DNA of 64,000 bases, taken from NCBI GenBank assembly GCA_964035575.1, contig OZ037885.1:434001-498000 (forward strand), given 5' to 3'. The DNA comes from Rhynchopus sp. YZ270_cl-10. Lineage: Eukaryota > Euglenozoa > Diplonemea > Diplonemida > Diplonemidae. How positions within the stretch are numbered: position 1 is the stretch's first letter; each line of letters starts with the position of its first letter. Position numbers and translations under genes: made by a program. Under the pieces are notes generated by a model. It did not search any database and was not told the origin of the DNA. It saw nothing but the letters and a program-made list of their open reading frames with translations. This document shows positions 9,521 through 20,028 of the stretch, in pieces.

Positions 9521-9551
9521 GATGACCCTAAGCCTCTTGTGCTTAGTCATG
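9521..9551. repeat. Beta hairpin copy 3
   Basis: GATGAC, CTAAG, loop CCTCTTGTG, CTTAG, TCAT. Lies 25 bp from copy 2, in the same orientation. Confidence 0.55.
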
Positions 9552-9825
9552 ATGCATCCTTGAAAAAAAAAGAGAGAAAATATAGTAAAAGGATTCACGA
9601 TGGGCGTTATGGGATAAAAGACAATAAATATTCTGTGGTGATATTTTTATTACTGCAACACGCTCCCACTGACTACCTGGCAGTGAAGAGGAAACCTCTT
9701 TGAGACCAAAAACACGCACATTTTCTGCAATTCTAAAAGGAAATACTTTTAAAAGAAAATGGGGTTATCGGCGTTCCAGCCGATCACCCTTTTTGTAGGG
9801 CGAACCAAAAAAGAAAAGAAAAAAA

Positions 9826-9892
9826 GTTGACTTGAAATACAAAAGCCCTCTCGTGAACAGTGTACCTTGGTATGACCAGCTGTACCGGGGGT
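9826..9892. repeat. Alpha element copy
   Basis: GAAATACAAAAGCCCTCTCG, then AACAGTGTACCTTGGTA and CAGCTGTACCGGGGG. Full-length type like the copies inside SERINC and hydratase introns. Confidence 0.6.
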
Positions 9893-10009
9893 AGACACCG
9901 AACCATGCAGTCCTACAATCCATTTCGTGGTTTACATCTGAAAAGAGAGAGGGAAAAAATCAAAATCTAACAATAACTGTCAACTGATCTCTTAAAAAAG
10001 ACAATACGT

Positions 10010-10095
10010 TTTTCTTCTTTCTTTGATAAATTGTTGGAGTAGTGTAGTTGCCTCGGTTTGTGTTGCCACAGTTGTGCAATCTCCACAGTCTTCTT
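10010..10095 (-). repeat. Gamma structured element copy 1
   Basis: Minus strand reads GTGGAGATTGCACAACTGTG, CAACACAAACCGAGGCAACT, ACACTACTCCAACAATTTAT, then an A-rich run. AGTG pairs with CACT across a 2x2 internal loop, with inner TTGC/GCAA pairing. Nine copies of this family are in the window, all in one orientation. Confidence 0.6.
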
Positions 10096-10299
10096 TTTCC
10101 CGTTGAACGCAGCTTGAAAAGACAGCAAAACCAAAAAGGGGGGAAAACCCTCCCTAAGGCTCCACCACCATATCGCATTCTGTCTCTGCATCTGCTTTGC
10201 ATTATTTCATACCCTTTCCCGTCACCCTCTACGCCACTATTCTGACGTATTTCACCTCAAAAAAAAAAAAAAAAAACGTCACCCTCCCTCATTTTTCTT

Positions 10300-10378
10300 T
10301 TTCTTTCAATAAATTGGAGAGGAGCGTTCCCCTCGTTGTGTTGTCCCACACATTGTTTGCAATCTCCGCCTATTTCCT
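10300..10378 (-). repeat. Gamma element copy 2, directly after the WDR27-like stop
   Basis: Starts within a base or two of the stop codon at 10379 and so forms the start of that gene's 3' UTR: GGCGGAGATTGCAAAC ... GGGGAACGCTCCTCTCCAATTTATTGAAAG on minus (middle omitted). More divergent than copy 1. It suggests that gamma elements may belong to 3' ends of minus-strand transcripts. Confidence 0.5.
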
Positions 10379-12896
10379 TCACTTATCTGAGAGGAACGCG
10401 ATCTTCCCGTCATGCCCCCCTGCTGCAAGCTGTGGGAAGAGGGGACTCCACGCCACAGCACTGACCACATCACGGTGGGTCTGCGTTTTGCTGAGGACCT
10501 TCCCGCTGGCAAGGTCGTACGTGTATACACAGCGGTCCTCACTTCCGGAGGCGAGGAAGCGAAGGCAGGGGGAGATGGCCGCGTCGATGCTGTGCACCTT
10601 GTTGAGGTGCGAGACATACGTCCGTACGGCACCACCTCCTGCACGCACATCCCATAGCTTAATAGCTCCATCCGGTGCCGTTGTTCCAAAGATCTCCAAT
10701 GACTGTCTCGGGATGTCTGCAAACATGGATGCCCCAGGGAGTACAATATGCTGTACAGGGCGTTCGTGGCAGCCCTCCATGTTGCGTACACTGCGCTCTG
10801 CGGCCACGTCGTGCACACTGACGGTCTTGTTGCTTCCCGCGTAGAAGACGAGGCCTGACATAAAGGAGTTGTGTGCGGCAAGAGAAGTGACAGCTTGGCA
10901 GCCGGTTTTGATTTGCAGGATAAGCTTTTCGCAGCTTCTGTTGTGGGTGTGGGTAGAGGGGGGGAAAGGAAAGAAAATGAACGAAAGGTGCCCTTATAGG
11001 GAGTCCGCAATTTTGTAAAAAAAAAGGTAGTGTTTTAGAAAAATGTCTACAAAATTGATACCTATTGGTCAACCGATCACTCTCGTCCACTGCAGAGTCG
11101 ATGAAGAAGTGATGGAAGTCGATGTTCCCCCCAGATGCCACCACTGCGACGCGGTCGGTGTGCATGAAGCAGCATGCGCGCACCTCCGCCTGCTTCTGCA
11201 GGGTGAGGTAGGGCGAGGTGCTCCGGGTCGGCCTCCACAGCTTTGCGGTGCTGTCAAGCGAGCCTGTAATGAGCGCTTGCTGCTCCACACCGTAGCTGTG
11301 CGAAACACCGACGCTGGTCAACGGCGCAGTGTGGCCCTTCATCGCCACCGCCTCACCACTGTACTTTGCGACGGGAAGACGCACTGCACAGCACAGCTGG
11401 TCTGCAGATGCGGTAACTAAATGCTTTGCGTCGGGTGTATACTGCATTGCCATCACCGCACCATTGTGCAAAGGGCACGACTCAAACGGTGCAGCATGCT
11501 GCTTCTGCACCACACACGGCGCACCTCGCATTGCTGTGTACACCAAATCACCTACAGATCTCTGTGTCGCTGCCGCCTTCCGCCGTTTCTGCAACTCCGC
11601 CTTCTTCCTCGACTGCTGCACACTCCACGGCTCATTCTTTGGCGCAGCGTACCCCGAGGATTTTATTTTGGACGCATTTCCCACATTTCCATTTCCCTTT
11701 TTCGCAGATGGACGTCTCGCAGTACCATGGGTAGGCCCCGACAACACCCCCGTATTTTTGAAAATGCTTGAATACGCAAAAAAGCATTTTGGCAGCTCCT
11801 CCCGTGGAAATACTGAGACCAGAGGGTTTGCCTCGGTGTTCTGTTCGGGGAGGAGAGCGTCTGTGTCGAGGTGGATGTGGTGGCAGGTCAACGCTGAGGT
11901 GAATGCAGCAACCCCTACGAGATAGGGGTGGGCAACAGCGGCATGCTCGTAGGGCATGCCTGAGCCTGCACCGCTTAGTAGAAGCTTTCCCTCAAGACTA
12001 CTGCACCCAATACTAAACAGCGCATGATTCGTGCTAACAAGAAACACTCCACGGACGCATTGTAGTGACAGCACAGAGAACCCCTTTTCGGTGTCCGCCA
12101 CCACACCGTCCCCGATCTCTTCAACTATCCTTGGGTGGCTCGACACCCTCGCCACCTTACGTTGTGTCGGTTCTACAGTGTCTGGCGGCATTAGCTTTGC
12201 GCTGTTAATTTCGCGGAGAACTTTGTAGCCTTCGTCCCCTGAGACTATTCGGACGACACCGTCGCCGAAGCCGAGTGAAATGCGGTGTGGACTTCGTTGC
12301 TCGCAGAGGGAAAGCAGTGGGGCGGCGGAGAGAATGCGGGATTCATACTTGACGGTGTTGTGTTGGAGGTCCCAGAGGCGGAAGGTACGGTCGTGGGAGC
12401 CGCTGATGAGCGTCTCCTCCCAGACAGAGGAGAAGGTAAGGCATGCGACGGCTGCGGTGTGGCCTTCGAGGAGGGCTGTGGCGGTGCCGTCCATGCCGCT
12501 GACGACAATAGATTTTCCGTAGGCTACGGCTAATGTGTTGTTGGGGCTGGTGGAGGCGCAGATGGACCTGCAGCCGTTCAGTTCGGTGAGTTCTTCGACG
12601 TTGAGGAGGGTGTGTTCGTGGACGGAGCTGCCGTTCGGCACGTCGCTCATGTCAACAATGTAGCAGTCGGTGCTGCAGACGATGAGGCGGTCGAGTGTCA
12701 TGTGGAGGTGGTCCACGCTGTCCTGCTCGTCGGGTGTGGTGCGGAAGACAGTGCTGTTCTGCAGGATGGCGCGCAGCTCGATGCTGCCGTCGGCATAGCC
12801 CAGAGCGACGTACGTGTCGTCGCATGTGACGCACGTCACCCTGCTCTGCAGTGGCGTGCTCTCGCGTGTCCACACCTCCACAGTGGTTTGTGGCAT
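10379..12896 (-). CDS. WDR27: WD40-repeat protein, WDR27-like, two exons
   Basis: Exon 1 is 12896-11062 and exon 2 is 10937-10379. The 124-base intron has donor AG|GTATCA and acceptor CCCACAACAG|AAG, and joining restores a reading frame of 797 residues. WD repeats run throughout, with clear units at VACLTFSSVWEETLISGSHD-RTFRLWDL, LTSVGVSHS...LITGSLDSTAKLWRP, and in exon 2 IFGTTAPDGAIKLWDVRAGG, FLASGSEDRCVYTYDLASG and AVAWSPLFPQLAAGGHDGKIAFL. The ending (sequence, then SEDRC-YVYD, then PQLA--DGKI-FL at the C-terminus), the overall length and the long linker with KIKSSGYAAP recall animal WDR27, a poorly characterised scaffold protein. WD40 assignment is certain; the WDR27 orthology rests on memory of the C-terminal pattern. 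ATG 12896 follows ACACACAAC, like other genes here. Confidence 0.75.
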
Positions 12897-12937
12897 GTTG
12901 TGTGTTTCTTGCGAGTGGAGGATTGAAGTGCAGTAGA

Positions 12938-12960
12938 GGAGGGGTAATATATATATTTCA
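12938..12960 (-). promoter_or_regulatory. TATA-like sequence upstream of the WDR27-like gene
   Basis: Minus strand has GAAATATATATATTACC about 50 bp upstream of the start codon. It could be a TATA element, or simply an AT tract. Confidence 0.3.
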
Positions 12961-13170
12961 TCTAATAAGTTGAAACTTCCGTAGATGGGTTTCTGACATT
13001 AACCCTATTTCAGTCCTAATCATTCAGACCGAATCATACAGTTGTATTCGGAGGGATGGAGGATATCTACAGGAGTGATTTCTCCTTAGATGGGTGAAAG
13101 TCGTGAGACTGATGTTCGTGTGAACATTTGGTACCTTGTACATTCAGTTTTTTTGGTTAGGGAATACACA

Positions 13171-13390
13171 AAATACAAAGTGAAGTTATTAATGCAGGCA
13201 CCTCCGACTGACCCACGTACGATGCCAGCCATCCGGATGAAAGCACAAGTACCCTGCGGCCAACAACAGAAGATGTAAAAAGGAAACCTAATGACTGGCC
13301 CGTACCGTAAGAGAACGAGGGCGGTTCACAACCGCTCGACAGCCGGCGGCCCACCTTCCGTTGAAGAGTTGTGAGCTTACAGGTACTGCA
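13171..13390 (-). mobile_element. SINE, near full-length copy
   Basis: Minus strand begins CTCACAACTCTTCAACGG, includes GGTTGTGAACCGCCCTCGTT and GGCCGCAGGGTACTTGTGC, and ends GTGCCTGC, AACTTCACTTT. A second copy at 39645-39830 matches over its length and a fragment lies at 7960. The last 20 bases resemble the 3' end of the LINE at 14228 (AACTTCACTTTG), the usual sign of a SINE moved by a partner LINE. I see no clear tRNA head. Confidence 0.65.
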
Positions 13391-14227
13391 GTTCGCTGCA
13401 CCCAACGCTTGATGCACGATAGTCTACACAAGAGAGCAGAAACCCAAAAACACAAAAAGGGGTGGGCGGGGGGGTCACAACATCTCTCTCTTGGCGCCCC
13501 ATGCTGTACCGACAGTTGGGCCTCACCCTTTCTCTTAGGGATATACATGGACGTCCTTACAGGCAGCACACCGTAACCCAAAGGCGTGGCAGAGAGACTC
13601 CGTAGAGCGACTCTGGCCTGACCGCTGGCCATTTATGCTCCGGGTGCGAGCACCCATCATAGCATAGGGGGGCCAGCCTGACCCAGCATTTATATACCCT
13701 GCCAGGGTGAACTAGCATAAAAGAGGGCAGGGGCGTTTAGACCCTGAGGACTAGGGGAAGTCCCGCATACCCCAACAGAAAGACAAAGGCTATGCACTGG
13801 TGATATAGGAGAGGCAGGGTTGCTGAAAAACAAAAAGACCCTGAAGGCACAAAAACGCCCCGCATACCCCTCCTCGCCTCCTGTTTTGTAATCTCTCAGG
13901 TAGGAGACATCGGTTCGAGCGGTCAACACCTTCATAGAGTTTCTGGAGGAACGGACCCCCGGATGCAATTTAAGGTCCAGCCCAGGACCTACAAAAATTT
14001 TTTTCTTGGTTTATTATCCTTTCTCTCCCACAGGATATGCCCTGTCTGTTCACCAGGAGGAAGGGTAACCTGAAGAGTCTTAGTCTTGATGGCTGCCGTG
14101 TATACGTAAATGTATTCCGTGCAATAATTGCTACCAATCCAAACAAATACCAGTCACATCCTGTTTGTGCATTGGATAGACTATTGGGTAGGGTAAAATC
14201 AGGTGGTTCAAGTTGTTTTATCAAAAA
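13391..14227. other. Uncharacterised stretch between SINE and LINE
   Basis: Contains a minus-strand reading frame of about 114 codons (13288-13632, beginning MASGQARVAL) that overlaps the SINE and is not recognisable, and the word GTATGCGGG twice, each followed about 20 bases later by CAGGGTCT (minus, at about 13855 and 13755). TATATAAATG is at about 13688. It may be 5' sequence of a repeat, but I cannot assign it. Confidence 0.3.
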
Positions 14228-15312
14228 CAAAGTGAAGTTGATAGTGCAAACGCCTCTGGGACGCAGGCACTGACACTCCGCGGGTTATCGAACCCCGGAG
14301 TGATTCGCTTGGGTTTGGTTTACAGGGAAGCTGTAAGCAGGTATACAGTCATTACCCCACCCTGACCGGGAAGGGGGGACAACATGATTTAGAGATTCAA
14401 GAAAAGCACGTGTTTTAGCACACAACACTGGGCGTCTGCTGAATCCGATGAGCGCCGGGGCGCCGACGGAACGGAGGGAGTGCACACGATCCCTCTTCAC
14501 ACCAGGGAATGGGGCGCGGCGGAGTTTCGCTGTTAAAGCCCGCATGTTAGTCTTGACGATGAGCCTTTGCATGGCCCGCCCACGCTCGCGGATATTAGAG
14601 GTCTGTTTGGCGAGGAAGACCCTTGTGCGCAATTCGAAGTCGACCGCGAGCTCGACACACGACACGTCGCGGGGTTCTTTGCTCCACTCGAGCGTAATCA
14701 CCCACCACAGGAAAGCTTTCAAAGTGAACGCCTCCCTATAGGTGGAGGAAAAACTAGGTTGTAGCTTGGTCAGATATGTGCGGAAGGGGGTATCCCGTTT
14801 AGAGGCAGCAAATGTGAGATCCCAAGGATGCACAGCCGGGGGCACATCCGCTGGACTTGAGAGAGTCGTGTCGATCGTGGTGACGGCATCGAGGAGAAGA
14901 GACTGTACCGCCTTCACCGTCACCTTGCTCACATTGGAGGGCACAATGCCGTGCAGCACAAAGCAGGTGGGAAGCCCCTTGCCATAGAGGCTGATGGCCG
15001 ACGCATGTAGGGCAGTGAACGCCGGTGTGTGCACTATGCCGCAGTGCCACAGTAGGTGGCGTGTGTGGCATGTAACCTGGACGAGGCATAAGGGGCATTT
15101 ATCGCTGAAGTCCGCCCCGGGCAGACCACTGCGCTTGAGCCCAGCTGGATGGCAGAAGAGGAGTCCGCCACACAGAACACGTCGCATCCGGAAAGCCCTG
15201 AGGGGGTCGTGGTATTGTAGATTGCGCCACAGGGCATTGGTAAACAAATAAAGAAAAAGAAATAGTCGAGTGGAGAGGGGACCTGGGTCTTTTAATTGAA
15301 CCACCGCTCTGG
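14228..15312 (-). mobile_element. LINE (non-LTR retrotransposon), 5'-truncated copy
   Basis: A reading frame of 339 codons (15304-14285) carries a CPLCLVQVTCHTRHLLWHC motif at residues 70-88. This CxxC...H...HC zinc-knuckle-like box follows the reverse transcriptase in many LINEs, and it is preceded by the typical LPGADFSDK stretch. The catalytic polymerase part is absent, as expected for 5' truncation. A CACTCCG/CGGAGTG hairpin sits in the 3' UTR at 14272-14300, and the element ends AACTTCACTTTG. It has inserted into the 3' end of ANK-4. The clade is uncertain; ingi/L1Tc-like elements have a comparable end. Confidence 0.75.
14272..14300. repeat. LINE 3'-UTR hairpin
   Basis: CACTCCG...CGGAGTG perfect stem with an inner GGGTT...AACCC pairing. 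Such 3' stem-loops can be recognition sites for the LINE reverse transcriptase; here that is inference. Confidence 0.5.
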
Positions 15313-17304
15313 TGTCTCATCGCGAAACGCGGGATAACGTCCGTCGTTGTTGTAGGAATCGACGGTTCCAACCTGTCTGAATCACCCGCACCACGTCTGC
15401 ATGACCTTTGTTCGTCGCACAGTCCAATGCAGTGCAGTTGTACATGTCTCGGTGATTCACATCCACCTCCGGCAAGCCCACAAGATAACGCACAGTCTCG
15501 GTGTGTCCATTGCGCGCCGCAAGGAAAAGACACGTTCTTCCATCGTAGTCTGTGACATTCACTCCTGCACCTGCTTTGACCAACGTGTTCACAACTGCTG
15601 TTCCAACTTCGAGGGCTCCCGAACAGCTAAGTGCAGAGGCGAATGTCCGTCTTCGTTCTTTGCGTCGATGTCTGCACCTGCATCAATCAGCACCTGGACC
15701 ACGTCTGCATACCAACGATAGTCTCCCTTCACCGCACAGTGCAACGCAGTGTCGTTGAACCTGTTGCAGTGATTCACATCCACCTCCGGCAAGCCCACAA
15801 GATAGCGCACAGTCTCGGTGCGTCCTTTACTCGCCGCAAGGAAAAGACACGTTCTTCCATCGTCGTCTGTGACATTCGCTCTCGCACCTGCTTCGACCAA
15901 CACCTTCACAACTTCGAGTGCTCCTGAAGTACTGGCACAGTGCAGAGGCGAATGTCCGTCGTTGTTCCTTGTGTCGATGTCTGCACCTGCATCAATCAAC
16001 ACCTGCACCACTTCTGCATGGCCTTTCTTCGCTGCATAGTGCAACGCAGTCTCATTCTGGCTGTCACAGTGATTCACATCCACCTCAGGCAAGCCCACAA
16101 GATAACGCACAGTCTCGGTGTGTCCATAATACGCCGCAAAGATAAGACACGTTCTGACACAGTCGTCTGTGACATCCACCCCCGCACCTGCTTCGACCAA
16201 CATCTTCACAACTTCGAGTGATCCTGAGGTGCTGGCACAGTGCAGAGGCGAACGTCCGTCGTCGTTCCTTGTGTCGATGTCTGCACCTGCATCAATCAAC
16301 ACCCGCACCACTTTTGTGTGGCCTTTCTTCGCCGCACAGTGCAACGCAGTCACATTCTGGCTGTTGCAGTGATTCACATCCACCTCCGGCAAGCCCACAA
16401 GATAACGCACAGTCTCGGTGTGTCCAAAGTACGCCGCAAGGATAAGTAACGTGTCTCCATTGTCGTCTGTGACATCCACCCCCGCACCTGCTCTGACCAA
16501 CACCTTCACAACGTCGAGTGCTCCTGAAGTGCTGGCAGAGTGCAGAGGCGAATGTCCGTCATTGTTGTCTGTGTCGATGTCTGCACCTGCATCAATCAGC
16601 ACCCGCACCACGTCTGTATGGCCTTCGTCCGCCGCACAGTGCAACGCAGTCTTGTTTTTCATGTCGCAGTGATTCACATCCACCTCCGGCAAGCCCACAA
16701 GATAGCGCACAGTCTCGGTGTGTCCATCACCCGCCGCATGGAAGAGACACGTGTTTCCATCGTCGTCTGTGACGTTAACTCCCGCACCTGCTCTGACCAA
16801 CATCTTCACAACTTCGAGTGCTCCTGAACGGGAAGCTAAGTGCAGAGGCGAACGCCCTCCCTTGCTCGTCTTTGTCTCGATGTCTGCACCTGCATCAATG
16901 AAGACGCGACACACTGCAGGGTCCACCCACATGGCCGGACAGGCACTGTATCTTATGGGTCCACACAACCGGACACACGCCCCGTTGCTGCAGACGGACT
17001 TCCAATGCTGCAAGAGGACATCCGTGCACGCAACGTGGTCTGTGTGGACACACTCACTCAACCACATCCCAAAGCACATCTGCGTTGTCTTAACATAGGG
17101 AAGAAGCAGTGCAAGGCATTCATCGTGGTTCCCCCCGTATAACTCGCGCACAGCGTTGTAAATGGGTGTTCTGCTGTCAGGAGGGAACTTCTCAAGGGCC
17201 ACCCGCATGGCAGAAGCGTCGCCGTTCCTAACAGACTTCCAGACCTCGTCTGCAGAAAGCTTTCTTCTCTTTCGAGCCTCCGTGTCGGCAGCACTTTTTG
17301 GCAT
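15313..17304 (-). pseudogene. ANK-4: ankyrin-repeat gene broken near its 3' end and cut by the LINE
   Basis: ATG 17304 starts MPKSAADTEARKRRKL, a diverged version of the family start. 571 codons stay open (to 15589): the long N-terminal class with HDECLALLLPYVKTTQ, then WLSECVHTDHVACTDVLLQHW and the WVDPAVCRVFIDAGADIETK segment, then four to five higher-order repeats, one carrying an extra DYRWY in the module. The frame is lost at LHLAVREPSKLEQQL, where a few bases of LASCSGALEVV are missing and about ten are duplicated. Sister sequence continues in another frame to 15317 and then runs into LINE sequence. A 571-residue protein could still be made. Confidence 0.75.
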
Positions 17305-17580
17305 TGTGTGGTTTGTGTTGCTGTGGTGTCTTTTGTGTGGGTTTCTTTTTGTGCAAAGCTTCACACACACAGTCAGGGGAACGGACACACCGATGAGGGA
17401 CAACTAAAAGAAGAAAAACTATCTTGGATAAAATAAGAACGTAACTTTTGGCCCGGGCCCCGAGTTCGGGGTACCTGTGAAGGGTCCTTTGAACTGAAAC
17501 ACCCCTCCACTCTGTCTCATCACGACACGCAGCTGGGGGCGGAAGGCGCGAGGTAGCTTTGCTACTCCAAGAACTATGCT
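17305..17580 (-). promoter_or_regulatory. ANK-4 leader and ANK-5 3' flank
   Basis: Short spacer of 276 bp. It holds the shared ANK leader and upstream block, a GCCCGGGCCC palindrome at 17451-17461, and the conserved 3' tail motif (AAGAACTATGCTTCA and GCAGCTGGGGGCGGAAGGCG) after the ANK-5 stop. Confidence 0.6.
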
Positions 17581-18963
17581 TCATTTCTTCGGGGGGAACA
17601 AATGTCGTGGTTGCCTGTTTGGACGTCTGCAACCTGCAGCAGACAACACATCATCCACGTCTGAAAAGCCTCTGTGCATCGCATAGTCCAACGCAGTGCA
17701 GTTGTACTTGTCGCAGTGATTCACATCCACCTCCGGCAAGCCCACAAGATAGCGCACAGTCTCGGTGTGTCCATTGCTCGTCGCAAGGATAAGACACGTT
17801 CTGACACAGTAGTCTGTGGCATTCACTCCTGCACCTGCTCTGACCAACATCTTCACAACTTCGAGTGCTCCTGAACAGGAAGCCGACTGCAGAGGCGAAC
17901 CCCCGTTGTTGTTCCTTGTGTTGATGTCTGCACCTGCATCAATCAGCACCTGCACCACATCTGGATATCCTTCCTTCACCGCACAGTGCAACGCAGTGTC
18001 CTTGTTCATGTCGAAGTAATTCACATCCACCTCTGGAAAGCACACAAGATAGCGCACAGTCTCGGTGTGTCCATTACGCGCCGCAAGGTTAAGACACGTT
18101 CTGACATAGTAGTCTATGGCATTTACTCTCGCGCCTGCTCTGACCAACACCTTCACAACTTCGAGTGCTCCTGAACGGGAAGCAAAGTCCAGAGGTGAAC
18201 GTCCGTGTCTGTTCTTTGTGTCGATGTCTGCACCTGCATCAATCAACACCTGCACCACTTCTGGATGGCCTTCCTTCGCCGCACAGTGCAACGCAGTCCT
18301 GGTGTACCTGTTACAGTGATTCACATCCACCTCCGGCAAGCCCACAAGATAGCGCACAGTCTCAGTGTGTCCACAATACGCCGCAAGGATAAGACACGTG
18401 TCTCCATCGTAGTCTGTGACATTCACTCCAGCACCTGCTTCAACCAACATCTTCACAACTTCGAGTGCTCCTGAACAGGAAGCCAAGTGCAGAGGCGAAC
18501 ATCCGTCTTCGTTCTTTGTCTCGATGTCTGCACCTGCATCAATGAAGACGCGACACACTGCAGGGTCCACCCACATGGCCGGACAGGCACTGCTTGCTGT
18601 CGAACCTATTACGGGTTCACATAACCGGACACACGCCCCGTTGCTGCCGACGGACTTCCAATGCTGCAAGAGGACATCCGTGCACGCAACGTGGTCTGTG
18701 TGGACACACTCACTCAGCCATACTCCAAAGCCCACCTGCGTTGTCTTAACATAGGGAAGAAGCAGTGCAAGGCATTCATCGTGGTTCCCTCTGCATGCCT
18801 CGTGCACGGCATCAAAGGTGACTGTTTTGCTGTCTGGAGGGAGCTTCTCAAGGACTGCCCGCACAGCAGCAGTGTCGCCGTTCCTGGCAGCCTCCAAGAC
18901 CTCGTCTGCAGAAAGCTTTCTTCTCTTTCGAGCCTCCGTGCTGTCTGCGCTTCGTTTTGGCAT
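17581..18963 (-). CDS. ANK-5: intact ankyrin-repeat protein
   Basis: 460 residues from ATG 18963, unbroken. Order: basic N-terminus (1-17), cap helix LSADEVLEAARNG, the long-class segment (AVHEACRGNHDECLALLLPYV, WLSECVHTDHVACTDVLLQHW, PAMWVDPAVCRVFIDAGADIE), then three higher-order repeats, ending in a diverged module (DYAMHRGFSDVDDVLSAAG) and a basic tail RRPNRQPRHLFPPKK. The PPKK end is shared with ANK-7 and seems to be the original terminus. Tip residues differ from module to module (HCNRYTRTAL, YFDMNKDTAL, HCDKYNCTAL) while the rest hardly changes. Likely a nuclear protein-binding protein, inferred from the basic stretch only. Confidence 0.85.
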   Translation of the reverse strand: MPKRSADSTEARKRRKLSADEVLEAARNGDTAAVRAVLEKLPPDSKTVTFDAVHEACRGNHDECLALLLPYVKTTQVGFGVWLSECVHTDHVACTDVLLQHWKSVGSNGACVRLCEPVIGSTASSACPAMWVDPAVCRVFIDAGADIETKNEDGCSPLHLASCSGALEVVKMLVEAGAGVNVTDYDGDTCLILAAYCGHTETVRYLVGLPEVDVNHCNRYTRTALHCAAKEGHPEVVQVLIDAGADIDTKNRHGRSPLDFASRSGALEVVKVLVRAGARVNAIDYYVRTCLNLAARNGHTETVRYLVCFPEVDVNYFDMNKDTALHCAVKEGYPDVVQVLIDAGADINTRNNNGGSPLQSASCSGALEVVKMLVRAGAGVNATDYCVRTCLILATSNGHTETVRYLVGLPEVDVNHCDKYNCTALDYAMHRGFSDVDDVLSAAGCRRPNRQPRHLFPPKK

Positions 18964-19031
18964 TGTGTGGTTTGTGTTGCTGTGGTGTCTGTTGTGTGTG
19001 TTTCTTTTTGTGCAAAGCTTCACACACACAG

Positions 19032-19115
19032 TCAGGGGAACGGACACACCGATACGTCGCACACAACCAAAGCCCACCTCCACGAGTCCCCTGGACAACG
19101 CTCACAGCGGCTCAT
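19032..19115 (-). CDS. Upstream ORF of 27 codons in the ANK-5 leader
   Basis: ATG 19115 opens MSRCERCPGDSWRWALVVCD and stops at 19032, out of frame with and about 70 bases before the ANK ATG. The same uORF precedes ANK-6 (21774-21857), ANK-7 (25356-25439) and ANK-10 (54745-54828). It could dampen translation if the transcripts start above it; whether they do is unknown. Confidence 0.35.
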   Translation of the reverse strand: MSRCERCPGDSWRWALVVCDVSVCPFP

Positions 19116-19189
19116 GGACTGCTTCCACACGAAGTAGAATTGTCGTCTTGACTCCGAAGAGAAACGGAGTGGTACGGAGGGTCTCCAGG

Positions 19190-19262
19190 AAAGTTGATAA
19201 AATGCCAGCAGTGAATATGTCCCTCCCAACCCTGCACACAAATACGCGATCCACCCTCTCAG
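19190..19262. repeat. Dispersed repeat shared with 55132-55200
   Basis: AAAGTTGATAAAATGCCAGC through CCCTGCACACAAATACGCGA recurs at 55132-55198 with one or two differences. Both copies lie upstream of an ANK gene. Confidence 0.65.
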
Positions 19263-19521
19263 AGGACACATGCTCACAAGGCTTTTTTTAGGCGTCAAAA
19301 TTGGGTGAAACTCTCTTTTTGGTATTGTCATAGTACAAAACCACTTGACCCCCAAATCGAAAACCTGAAATCCTAGAAAACCCTCAAATAAACAGATCAT
19401 TTTTCTCCATCAATTCAAAATTGCAGTTCTATCCTCAAACCTCAGAGGGTTATGATTAGATATTCCCTTCTCCCTCCATCCCCCCGAGACGAGACAAACT
19501 CATTTCTTATTCTGATATGTT

Positions 19522-19812
19522 TTAGTTATCCAAATCTAGCTGCTGTTGCAGGCCTGCGTGGATGTCTCGGAGTCGTAGAGTAGCCTCTGTTGTGGCCTGC
19601 TCGAGATCTGTCAGACCGCTGTCAGCTTCTTCCGCAAGACCGTCAATGATGAGGGGAAGAATCATGGTGGAGAATTTGACGAGAGCCACGCTGTCTGCAA
19701 GAATCGCAGTCTCAATCCATTTCCGCAACGTCTGCCGCAACGTCTCCAGGACGATCGAACGACTAATATTCTTGGCAAACATCTCTGAAAGGCGAGACCC
19801 CGTAAAGCTCAT
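19522..19812 (-). CDS. Hypothetical 96-residue protein between ANK-5 and ANK-6
   Basis: From ATG 19812, ending at 19522 (LQQQLDLDN). The sequence looks protein-like and helical (SRSIVLETLRQTLRKWIETAI; LAEEADSGLTDLEQATTEATL) with heptad-like spacing. Not recognised. Just upstream, the DNA GAGCTCATACACACAATCAGGGG resembles the ANK leader around its AGCTTCACACACACAGTCAGGGG, so this ORF may have replaced an ANK body downstream of a family leader. Confidence 0.45.
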   Translation of the reverse strand: MSFTGSRLSEMFAKNISRSIVLETLRQTLRKWIETAILADSVALVKFSTMILPLIIDGLAEEADSGLTDLEQATTEATLRLRDIHAGLQQQLDLDN

Positions 19813-20028
19813 ACACACAATCAGGGGATCAGGGCAACTGCATTTGCGGGAAATGCCTCAGAACGCCTTTGAAAAATAAAATAAACGTTGCATGGAAAGG
19901 TTTTTGCGGGTAACCGAGTTTTTGTAAGCTTAGAATATCCGAAGTCTTTCGAGCTTTCAAGACACCTTTGAACTGAACCACCCCTCCACTCTGAGGTAGC
20001 TTTGCTACTCCAAGAACTATGCTTCAGC

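Noticed and set aside
14280-14300. GGGTTCGATAACCC as a tRNA T-arm
   Set aside because: No D-arm or anticodon arm upstream at the right distance; it is better explained as part of the LINE 3' hairpin.
17305-17403. Extending ANK proteins upstream to include VSVPLTVCVKLCTKRN
   Set aside because: No ATG exists in that frame; the conservation is of the DNA between recent duplicates and does not show coding.
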